Below are positions 55,131 to 64,000 of a stretch of DNA of 64,000 nucleotides, piece by piece. The notes beneath the pieces are model-generated. The model did not search any database. It saw only the letters and a list, made by a program, of their open reading frames with translations, and was not told the origin of the DNA. Origin of the DNA: Costus lasius (lineage: Eukaryota > Streptophyta > Magnoliopsida > Zingiberales > Costaceae); contig CM050454.1 of the NCBI GenBank assembly GCA_027563935.2, positions 51,612,596 through 51,676,595 on the forward strand, in the 5' to 3' direction. Every line of letters starts with the position of its first letter. Position 1 is the stretch's first letter. Position numbers and translations under genes: made by a program.

Positions 55131-56817
55131 TGAAGATCCCCTAGACAAGGGGGCGAAACCCTAATAGGAGGCGCAACAAAAACTTCTAGTGGAATCTAGG
55201 GTTTCTAATAGATCGCATAGCATATAATATGATCAACTTTCAATGAGAAGCGATACTCACCATTGCCATCACTTGGATGGTGTCTTGGAGGCAAAGGCGC
55301 AAGCGAACCTTCTCCTAAGTCTCGCACACAAGATGATCAATGCGCTTCTTCCTTGGTGCTCCTTGTGCTAGCAAGGTTCCAAGGTTGTCTTGCCGAATGG
55401 AAAGGAAAAGAGAGATCCTTGCTTGGTCGAATGTTTCCTCTTGTCGTCCACTCCTTCACCCACGAGAGTGCAAGAGACGAATGCTCAAGCGGCGTCAAGA
55501 GAGCAAGAGACGAGAATAGTATTCTCTTGGCGTGAACGTGAGATGTGGTCACGTTAAGAGATGTGCTATCTAAAAATAGCATCCCATTTCTTCACTTGCG
55601 ACCATGTATCACCCCAATCACCAATGCCTCTTATCACTTGAACCATGCGCTCAACCAATGAGCTGGTTCAAATCCATTTGGTTCAATAACCAAATAAACC
55701 AAGCAATCAGTCCAGACCATAATAAAACCTTAAGGCTCTTAATCTGACCGTCGATCTCTTGATGCTTCTGATCTGACCAATCTAGCATCCATTCTCTCGA
55801 TCGAAGCTTACCGATCTCAAGCCCTAATCAATCAAACATGATCAGACCAGATCTCACTCACAATCAGAGATTAAATCCCTTTAAACTGAACCCGAACAAT
55901 TCAGTCCACACGATCTGACTTAAGTAAGCCATATCATCAAATTGTGCGACCCTGAGGGTTTCCTTTAAATGTCGGTAATGATAACTCACGTTTATCACGA
56001 TCAGTGAGGGGTATCTAGCAACACATCACTGTCTCCCGATATAAAGGAAATAGTCTTCCAAGACTACACCCAAACCATAGCACAAGTGTGAATCCACATC
56101 ACTAGGCATACATGTTTCCTTTGCCACTGGATGTTCTTATTGGACAAGCGTGTCAAGCTTGTAGCTCCAATATGATGAGCATGATTAGATCAGATGAACA
56201 CAGTCACCTGGGTATGGCCATACTCTTTTCTCAATCATCTCATCCAGGGGGCCCCTTTAGAACATCACACTCCTTAAACAAGGAGACGGCAATCCTATGT
56301 CTATCACTAGTGCCCTAACCTGACTCAAGCTCATTATCCAAGATAGTCTATAATCATTATGTTTCAAATGATATTGAACTACCTCAAAACAATGACAATC
56401 ATCATTTAGAAAACACAAGTGATCTCAAGTCAGAGGAAATGTGCCACTTGTCATATTCAAGGATTATTCACATTGTGACAAACAATTGAATATCCTAGTA
56501 GGGTCTGTCCAGTACATCCAATGTACCCAAGAGTCTACATCTTATTCCATGCTCGAAGCATCCTATAAGACTAGAACACATATTAGTCTTAACCATATCA
56601 AGGCTGTCTCATGTTCACCAAGATACATCGACTAAGGACTTAACTGCATGTCAGCCCAGCTGAACAGCATTGAGACATTATTCAGAAGAACATATATTGC
56701 AGCAGACAATGTAGCTAACTGAATAATAACCATGCCTTTATAAACATAAACGTTTATTACACGATACTGTTACAATCCCAAGGCCTCAAACATTAGGCTT
56801 AAGGGCATACCCCAACA
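55131..56817 (-). repeat. Copia-3 left LTR (3' LTR, 1687 bp)
   Basis: On the plus strand it starts TGAAGATCCC and ends CATACCCCAACA. Differences from the right LTR include single bases near 55292, 55617, 55977 and 56529. Confidence 0.92.
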
Positions 56818-56830
56818 ATCTCCCACTTGC
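56818..56830 (-). other. Copia-3 polypurine tract
   Basis: GCAAGTGGGAGAT on the minus strand, next to the LTR. Confidence 0.8.
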
Positions 56831-56837
56831 ACTTAAT

Positions 56838-59800
56838 CTAATGGTTGAGTACTCTCAAACCCATATTATTACAGTGCTTCTCATGCTTCTGCTGCGCCAG
56901 AGGCTTGGTAAGCGGGTCTGCCAGATTGTCATCTGTATGAACCTTGCATATTTTGATCTCGCCACGATCTATGATCTCCCTGATCAAATGAAACCGTCTC
57001 TGTATGTGCTTGGACTTCTGGTGCGACCGTGGTTCCTTTGCTTGTGCGATTGCTCCAGTGTTATCACAGAAGATAACCAAAGGATCTGCACTCGAAGGAA
57101 CAACACCAAGTTTTCTCACGAACTTACGAATCCACACTGCCTCCTTGGATGCTTCCGAGGCTGCAACATACTCGGCTTCTGTTGTGGAATCAGCAACAGT
57201 TGACTGTTTGAAACTCTTCCACACCACTGCTCCTCCATTCAAGCTAAAAACATAGCCTGATTGCGATCGGAAATCATCCTGGTCTGACTGGAACGAAGCG
57301 TCAGTATATCCTTCTATACTGAGTTCTTCCTGACCACCATATATCAAGAACATATCTTTGGTCCTCCGCAGATATTTTAAGATGTTCTTGACTGCAATCC
57401 AGTGTGCCTGACCTGGATTACTTTGGAAACGACTGGTCACGCTTAACCCGTAAGCAACGTCTGGGCGAGTACACAACATCGCATACATAATGGGTCCAAT
57501 AGCCGAAGTATAAGGCGTATTGTCCATTTCATCTTTCTCAGTCTGTGTTTGTGGACACTGACTCTTCGAAAGACTCAGACCATGTCTGACTGGAAGATAT
57601 CCTCGTTTAGAATTCTCTAAATGAAATCTTTCCAGGACTTTATCGATGTAAGTACTCTGGCACAGCCCGAGAAGCCTCTTAGATCTATCCCTGTAGATCT
57701 TCACACCTAATACATAGGCTGCTTCTCCTAAATCTTTCATCTGGAAACATTTCCTCAACCATGCCTTCACAGCATGTATTTCAGGAATGTCATTTCCAAT
57801 GATCAAGATATCATCGACGTAGAGGACTAGGAAAGTAATCACGCTCCCACTAAACCTCTTATATACACACGGGTCATCCTCGTTCTTGATGAAACCAAAT
57901 TCAGTTACTGATTCATCAAAACGAATATTCCAGCTTCTCGATGCTTGCTTGAGTCCATAAATGGACTTCTTTAACTTGCATATCTTATGACGATCTGATG
58001 GATTAGTGAGACCCTCAGGTTGTGTCATATACACATCCTCATCCAGATTTCCATTAAGGAAAGCTGTTTTCACATCCATCTGCCAAATCTCATAATCGTA
58101 ATATGCAGCTATCGCGAAAAGAATCTGAATAGACTTGAACATAGCTACAGGTGAGAAAGTTTCATCATAATCTATCCCGTAGATTTGTTTGAAACCTTTC
58201 GCAACTAGCATGCCTTTATAGGTAACCACGTTACCATCCATGTCAATCTTCTTCTTGAAGATCCACTTACAGCCTATAGGGATAACTCCCGGAGGCGGAT
58301 CAACCAAATCCCAAACTTGGTTATCTGACATGGAGTCCATCTCGGCGCGCATAGCTTCAAGCCATCTCGCTGACTCCGGTCCACTGACCGCATCCGCATA
58401 AGTGAGGGGTTCATCATTATCAATGATGTAGACTCCGTCATAGCGCTCAGGCTGTCGACGAATCCTTCCCGATCTTCGCGGTTCCCGTGATATCTGAGCC
58501 TCAGGTTGTTCAATAACCTGATCTACTGGCTCAGGCTCATCCAACTGTGCTTGAGCACTTTGTCCTTCCTCTGGATTCTCATCCAGTTTTATTTCTCTCC
58601 CACTGGCCTCTTGCAGAAGAAACTCCTTCTCAAGAAAAATGGCCGTCCGAGCAACAAATACCTTGTTCTCTTTGGGATCGTAGAAATAATAACCCTTAGT
58701 TTCCTTAGGGTAACCGACAAAGATACATTTGTCAGATCTGCTCTCTAGTTTCCCAGAGGCGAGCTTTTTGACATAAGCCTCGCAGCCCCAGATCCTGATA
58801 AATGTCAAGCTCGGCTGTTTCCCATACCATAACTCATATGGAGTTTTTGAAACGGCCTTGGATGGCACTCGGTTCAGTACCTTTGCAGCTGTCTCCAGTG
58901 CAAATCCCCAAAAGGAGTAAGGAAGAGTAGCCTGACTCATCATAGAACGAACCATATCAAGTAACGTTCTGTTTCTCCTCTCGGACACACCATTCCATTG
59001 CGGTGTTCCTGGCGGAGTGAGCTGTGAGATAATCCCACACTCCTTCAGATAGTTAGTAAACGTATGACTCAAGTATTCTCCACCTCGATCTGAGCGAAGT
59101 GCCTTGATATTTCGGCCTAGCTGATTCTGTACTTCATTCTTGAACTCTTTGAACTTGTCAAAAGATTCACTCTTATGTCTCATCAGATAGACATAGCCAT
59201 ACCTACTGAAATCATCAGTAAAGGTAATGAAGTACTGATAGCCACCTCTGGCATGTTTACTAAATGGCCCACACACATCACTGTGTATAAGGTCAAGTAA
59301 ACCTGAAGCCCTTTGACCTTTGTTAAGAAAAGGTGACTTCGTCATTTTGCCCATCAAACAAGCTTTGCATGTATCAATCTCCTTGTAAGAGAATGATCCC
59401 AGCAGTCCATGATCATGCAACCGCTTAATGCGTTTCTCGTTAATATGGGCTAAACGACTATGCCATAGCAAGGTGCTGTCATCAGCATACTTGGCTTTCT
59501 TAATATCAACATTTTGTATAGAACGCTCCATGTCCAACATGAATAATCCATTGCTAATTGAACCAGTTGCATAAACAATATTATCATAAGATAAAACACA
59601 CTTTGAAATATTGCATTCAAAGGAAAAACCCTTCCTGACAAGAGCAGGAATGGAGATAATATTTTTAGTAATACTGGGAACAAAATAACAACTGTTTAGT
59701 TCCAATACAAGTCCAGATGGTAAAGAAATGAAATAGTCTCCTACAGCAACAGCAGCAACCCGTGCCCCGTTTCCAACTCGTAGGTCCACCTCATGCTGTC

Positions 59801-60719
59801 CCACCTGCCTTCTTCTCTTGAGTTCCTGCACATTTGAACAAATGTGAACTCCACATGCAGTGTCCAACACCCATGATACAGAAGAAGAAAACATGACCTC
59901 AGTCACGAATATACCTGAGCCAGAAGCGATGCTTCCCCTCTTATCTCCTTGGAGTGCTTTACAGTCCTTTTTCCAGTGACCCAGCTGGCCACAGTGGAAA
60001 CACCTGTATTCCTTGGACCGCTTAACCTTCTGCTTCAGAGCCTTGCTGTAACTCTTGACAGGGGTCTTGCCCTTCTTCCCCTTCTTCTTGTTCCTTGAAG
60101 GAACCATTAAGACCGAGGTCGAAGGCTTTCCCTTCAGAGTCTCCTCAGTAGTCAAGAGCATATTCAGCAGCTCTGCCGGAGTACAATCGATTTTGTTCAT
60201 ATTAAAGTTAATAATGAACGCGTCGAATGAAGGCGGGAGAGACTGCAGAATAATATCCACAGCAAGCTCCTGGTTGATGGTATGCCCCAGTTTCTCTAGA
60301 GCCTCCTTGTGCCCAATCATCTTGAGCACGTGAGCTCCCACTGGGCTCCCTTCAGCCAGTTTGCTCTGAAAGAAGAGCTTCGTCAAATTATAGCGTTCAG
60401 TCCTCGCCTGTGCAGCATACAGCATCTTGAGGTTTGCTATCATGTCTATAGCAGACATATCCTCATGCTGACGCTGCAGCGGTGGCGTCATAGACGCTAA
60501 CATCAGGCAAGCGACATCAATGCTATCATTGACGTGCTTTTCATAGGCTTCCCGAACCGCCCTTGCGGCGTTCGGAGCGGGCTGAGGCGGTATCGCCGTC
60601 TCGAGGACATACAGTTTCCTCTCTGCCTTAAGAACGATCTTAAGGTGTCCGAACCAGTCAGAGAAGTTCGGCCCAGCAAACTTCTCCCTTTCCAGTAGGG
60701 ATCGCACATTGAAGTTCAT
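56838..60719 (-). CDS. gag-pol: Copia-3 gag-pol polyprotein, uninterrupted
   Basis: 1293 codons. Gag capsid-like UBN2 region 1-210; basic KKKGKKGK stretch about 210-220; CCHC knuckle C240, C243, H248, C253; aspartic protease with D286-T-A-C; integrase finger H420, H425, C451, C454; catalytic D481, D544, E580 (35 residues between the last two); RT with YVDD at 967-970; RNase H with D1140, E1183, D1219 and an HTDDNLADPL end. Gag and pol share one frame, so gag excess must arise by processing or RNA-level means. It makes virus-like particles, copies the RNA and integrates the cDNA. All key residues are present, so it could be functional (inference). Confidence 0.95.
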   Translation of the reverse strand: MNFNVRSLLEREKFAGPNFSDWFGHLKIVLKAERKLYVLETAIPPQPAPNAARAVREAYEKHVNDSIDVACLMLASMTPPLQRQHEDMSAIDMIANLKMLYAAQARTERYNLTKLFFQSKLAEGSPVGAHVLKMIGHKEALEKLGHTINQELAVDIILQSLPPSFDAFIINFNMNKIDCTPAELLNMLLTTEETLKGKPSTSVLMVPSRNKKKGKKGKTPVKSYSKALKQKVKRSKEYRCFHCGQLGHWKKDCKALQGDKRGSIASGSGIFVTEVMFSSSVSWVLDTACGVHICSNVQELKRRRQVGQHEVDLRVGNGARVAAVAVGDYFISLPSGLVLELNSCYFVPSITKNIISIPALVRKGFSFECNISKCVLSYDNIVYATGSISNGLFMLDMERSIQNVDIKKAKYADDSTLLWHSRLAHINEKRIKRLHDHGLLGSFSYKEIDTCKACLMGKMTKSPFLNKGQRASGLLDLIHSDVCGPFSKHARGGYQYFITFTDDFSRYGYVYLMRHKSESFDKFKEFKNEVQNQLGRNIKALRSDRGGEYLSHTFTNYLKECGIISQLTPPGTPQWNGVSERRNRTLLDMVRSMMSQATLPYSFWGFALETAAKVLNRVPSKAVSKTPYELWYGKQPSLTFIRIWGCEAYVKKLASGKLESRSDKCIFVGYPKETKGYYFYDPKENKVFVARTAIFLEKEFLLQEASGREIKLDENPEEGQSAQAQLDEPEPVDQVIEQPEAQISREPRRSGRIRRQPERYDGVYIIDNDEPLTYADAVSGPESARWLEAMRAEMDSMSDNQVWDLVDPPPGVIPIGCKWIFKKKIDMDGNVVTYKGMLVAKGFKQIYGIDYDETFSPVAMFKSIQILFAIAAYYDYEIWQMDVKTAFLNGNLDEDVYMTQPEGLTNPSDRHKICKLKKSIYGLKQASRSWNIRFDESVTEFGFIKNEDDPCVYKRFSGSVITFLVLYVDDILIIGNDIPEIHAVKAWLRKCFQMKDLGEAAYVLGVKIYRDRSKRLLGLCQSTYIDKVLERFHLENSKRGYLPVRHGLSLSKSQCPQTQTEKDEMDNTPYTSAIGPIMYAMLCTRPDVAYGLSVTSRFQSNPGQAHWIAVKNILKYLRRTKDMFLIYGGQEELSIEGYTDASFQSDQDDFRSQSGYVFSLNGGAVVWKSFKQSTVADSTTEAEYVAASEASKEAVWIRKFVRKLGVVPSSADPLVIFCDNTGAIAQAKEPRSHQKSKHIQRRFHLIREIIDRGEIKICKVHTDDNLADPLTKPLAQQKHEKHCNNMGLRVLNH

Positions 60720-62573
60720 GGTGTTCGTTGCTGCAGGTATCTACAACAATGCAAGAACAGCAAGGTCAGTATCAATGTTAAGAATCAATCAGGACTTAAG
60801 AAAGATTCTTTTTCTCACTATTTTATCTGACTGAAAAATCCATTAAACAGTCCGAAAGAGTAAACACTCTTTTAGTGAGATGGGATCCAGATTTCATACT
60901 TGGTCTCCGCGTCCCGCTCAGGCAAGATAAGATGCACAGAGAGTACAAGCACTAATCTCTGGTAGGCTGTCCCAGCCAATCGCCAACCCGTGCGATTCCC
61001 CTTCATCTGGGCAATCCAGCAGACTGTGCCAACTGAGTTGGTACAACACAGTCTCTGATCCCACAGATGGCTGCCTCCATGTGCTACCATATGCGCCACA
61101 TATGTAGCCTACATGGTCAAGCTGACCCGACCTACTCCCTGGACCACCATGTGCTATGCTGAGCAACGAGAAGGGATAAATCCCTACTCTGTAACACACA
61201 GGTGTAATCCCACACCGTCTGAAGATAGATGGACGTGCCCACTGAGTGGGTACAACACGGCTCCAACGATAATCAGAACAGTGAGGTTTCGCGTCAGAAG
61301 GCTTACAAGCTTGATATTTTAGCGTTGGATTTTAACGGTCTTTTTATCTTCTTCACTATCATGCAATTCCTATGGTGATAGCAGAAGATAAACTAATCAT
61401 GCAATTCTAATATTTAAACAATAAATAAAAGAAAGCATGAATCTTATGTGGTAAAAGCCCATAGCCCTAGTAAGACCTTAATTTAACTTAAGTCTTGACT
61501 TGCTTTTCTTCATAGGGCTTTAAGCTGCTCATCTGGCCCAACCAGGGCCCAAGCGCCAATTGCAGCTCAGGTGCGCCCACCAGGGAAAATGCGCCTGGTC
61601 CCAGAGTCGAACCCTGGACCTCCCACCTGGTCTAGCCACTGCTGCATGCGCCTCTGCCAAGTGTGCTCTGTGCTCTTGTCTAATTAAATTACAAATTTAA
61701 CTATCTAGACAAGATTGACACGCAGGTCAATTACACATTATAAATTAATTAAACTGTGATTCGCAGATCACAAAAATAAAAATTAATTTACAATTAATTC
61801 CCAGGCACGCAGGCCCCAGCACAGCACACATTAAGAACGGGCAGCCCACATAAGAATAAATAGACAAACACATGGCATCAATCAACATGTGATCCACTCA
61901 AGAAAATTTAAATTTCGAAAACCCATAGGCATCAATTTTAATTTCCTTATTTGCCCTACAACCTTACAACGGTCCATTACTAGGGATCCACTCATCCATC
62001 CTAGTCAGATCCACTGCCCTTGCATGCACCAAGTCCTAACTGACTTGAGTCGACCATAAGGTCAACCATGCATCCACGAGGGCTGAACAACCACAATGAG
62101 GTCTGGCAAGCGGGTGTGACCCCGGGCCTAACTCATGTGTGTTCACTAGTTGTCTCAATCAGACATCGCTACACGCCTGTCTGCAGTCGACCTGTAGCCA
62201 CCACGTGCTTGCGCACAGGTGCTACCTGGTCAACCCATCAAGGCTGTCAGATAGTCTGATCAGACTTTTGGATCTAACCTAGGGGGGTGACTTCAACCCT
62301 AATAACCCGTCTAAGGGTTTAATGCAAGGCCTTAGATCTATAGTGAGTCGCGCATGTGATGTTGGTTTTTAAGAAAACATACAATATGCGCCAACTGAAG
62401 ACATAAACATATGATATGCGACAACTTGAAAACATAAACATATGATATGCGCCAACTTGAAAACATGCGCAAGCATGAAAAACTTTCACAAACTTGTACT
62501 ATCGCATGTAACATATAGATCATGTTAAAGGATCACAAAGAAAGCAAACATATTATCATGCATGATAAACCTT
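60720..62573 (-). other. Copia-3 5' leader
   Basis: About 1.85 kb untranslated, with hairpin B (61022-61053) and hairpin A (61234-61259). It is homologous to 1-1568 and 43625-45430. Confidence 0.75.
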
Positions 62574-62588
62574 CCCTCTGATACCAAT
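62574..62588 (-). other. Copia-3 primer-binding site
   Basis: Minus strand ATTGGTATCAGAGGG: TGGTATCAGAG is kept, but the last base of the usual TGGTATCAGAGC is G here. Confidence 0.78.
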
Positions 62589-64000
62589 TGAAGATCCCCT
62601 AGACAAGGGGGCGAAACCCTAATAGGAGGCGCAACAAAAACTTCTAGCGGAATCTAGGGTTTCTAATAGATCGCATAGCATATAATATGATCAACTTTCA
62701 ATGAGAAGCGATACTCACCATTGCCATCACTTGGATGGTGTCCTGGAGGCAAAGGCGCAAGCGAACCTTCTCCTAAGTCTCGCACACAAGATGATCAATG
62801 CGCTTCTTCCTTGGTGCTCCTTGTGCTAGCAAGGTTCCAAGGTTGTCTTGCCGAATGGAAAGGAAAAGAGAGATCCTTGCTTGGTCGAATGTTTCCTCTT
62901 GTCGTCCACTCCTTCACCCACGAGAGTGCAAGAGACGAATGCTCAAGCGGCGTCAAGAGAGCAAGAGACGAGAATAGTATTCTCTTGGCGTGAACGTGAG
63001 ATGTGGTCACGTTAAGAGATGTGCTATCTAAAAATAGCATCCCATTTCTTCACTTGCGACCATGTATCACCCCAATCGCCAATGCCTCTTATCACTTGAA
63101 CCATGCGCTCAACCAATGAGCTGGTTCAAATCCATTTGGTTCAATAACCAAATAAACCAAGCAATCAGTCCAGACCATAATAAAACCTTAAGGCTCTTAA
63201 TCTGACCGTCGATCTCTTGATGCTTCTGATCTGACCAATCTAGCATCCATTCTCTCGATCGAAGCTTACCGATCTCAAGCCCTAATCAATCAAACATGAT
63301 CAGACCAGATCTCACTCACAATCAGAGATTAAATCCCTTTAAACTGAACCCGAACAATTCAGTCCACACGATCTGACTTAAGTAAGCCATATCATCAAAT
63401 TGTGCGACCCTGAGGGTTTCCTTTAAATGTCGGTAACGATAACTCACGTTTATCACGATCAGTGAGGGGTATCTAGCAACACATCACTGTCTCCCGATAT
63501 AAAGGAAATAGTCTTCCAAGACTACACCCAAACCATAGTACAAGTGTGAATCCACATCACTAGGCATACATGTTTCCTTTGCCACTGGATGTTCTTATTG
63601 GACAAGCGTGTCAAGCTTGTAGCTCCAATATGATGAGCATGATTAGATCAGATGAACACAGTCACCTGGGTATGGCCATACTCTTTTCTCAATCATCTCA
63701 TCCAGGGGGCCCCTTTAGAACATCACACTCCTTAAACAAGGAGACGGCAATCCTATGTCTATCACTAGTGCCCTAACCTGACTCAAGCTCATTATCCAAG
63801 ATAGTCTATAATCATTATGTTTCAAATGATATTGAACTACCTCAAAACAATGACAATCATCATTTAGAAAACACAAGTGATCTCAAGTCAGAGGAAATGT
63901 GCCACTTGTCATATTCAAGGATTATTCACATTGTGACAAACAATTGAATATCCTAGTAGGGTCTGTCCAGTACATCCAATGTACCCATGAGTCTACATCT
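62589..64000 (-). repeat. Copia-3 right LTR (5' LTR), truncated by the window
   Basis: It aligns without gaps to 55131-56542 and should end near 64275. Confidence 0.92.

Larger units (their letters stand above)
55131..64000 (-). mobile_element. Copia-3: apparently intact Ty1/Copia element, 5' LTR cut by the window end
   Basis: Left LTR, PPT, uninterrupted gag-pol, leader with both hairpins, PBS, and 1412 bp of right LTR, which aligns to the left LTR without gaps and with about five differences noted. It lies in Copia-4 near the end of its polyprotein. Confidence 0.94.

Overview
The window is a dense nest of plant LTR retrotransposons. I found no host gene, tRNA, rRNA or CRISPR array. Angiosperm nuclear DNA is indicated by Ty1/Copia polyproteins of the Angela/BARE-like type, Ty3/Gypsy pol of chromovirus-like type, Athila/Tat-like gag-protease with a conserved CTTGGGAGGCAACCCAAG motif, tRNA-type primer-binding sites (PBS) and 5-bp target duplications. 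The species cannot be told. Element names (Copia-1 to -4, B to J) are my own labels.

Layout. Copia-1 (+, 1-7162; 5' LTR lies left of the window) sits in element B (+, 7163-10041 is B's 3' end). An unclassified spacer (10042-10711) leads to an old minus-strand LTR, D (10712-10722 and 18855-about 20095). D is split 11 bp from its end by the complete element C (+, 10723-18849, duplication GTTTC). From about 20100 to the right edge everything is built on one old minus-strand Gypsy element, F, whose integrase is at 21372-24622, gag at 24644-26096, and PBS and 5' LTR at 52371-53366. F was hit by a solo LTR, E (21850-23651, ATTAG/ATCAG), by H (+, 26097-52267, CCTTG on both sides, at codon 2 of F gag) and by Copia-4 (53367 to beyond the window). 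H's 5' LTR was hit by I (27598-33679, CTACT/CTACC) and its interior by J (34615-50896). J was hit by the very young Copia-2 (38035-47133, CAGTT). Copia-4 was hit by Copia-3 (55131 to beyond the window), which has an uninterrupted 1293-codon gag-pol frame.

How it works. Copia-3 is the only element here that encodes everything needed for Copia retrotransposition; Copia-1 and Copia-2 each carry one nonsense codon. B, C, D, E, I and J form one Athila/Tat-like, apparently non-autonomous superfamily. Visible members lack RT and integrase. C keeps a decayed gag-protease; J instead carries a 327-codon acidic CCHC zinc-knuckle frame. They share LTRs with two kinds of structured DNA: (1) an array of palindromes such as TACGGTACCGTA, and (2) up to five tandem bulged hairpins capped by GAAA or GAGA tetraloops, with base changes that keep pairing across copies. 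The hairpin array, an apparent PBS shift that extended U5 in C and I, the J reading frame, and the relocated RT and RNase H pieces of F are the most unusual observations.
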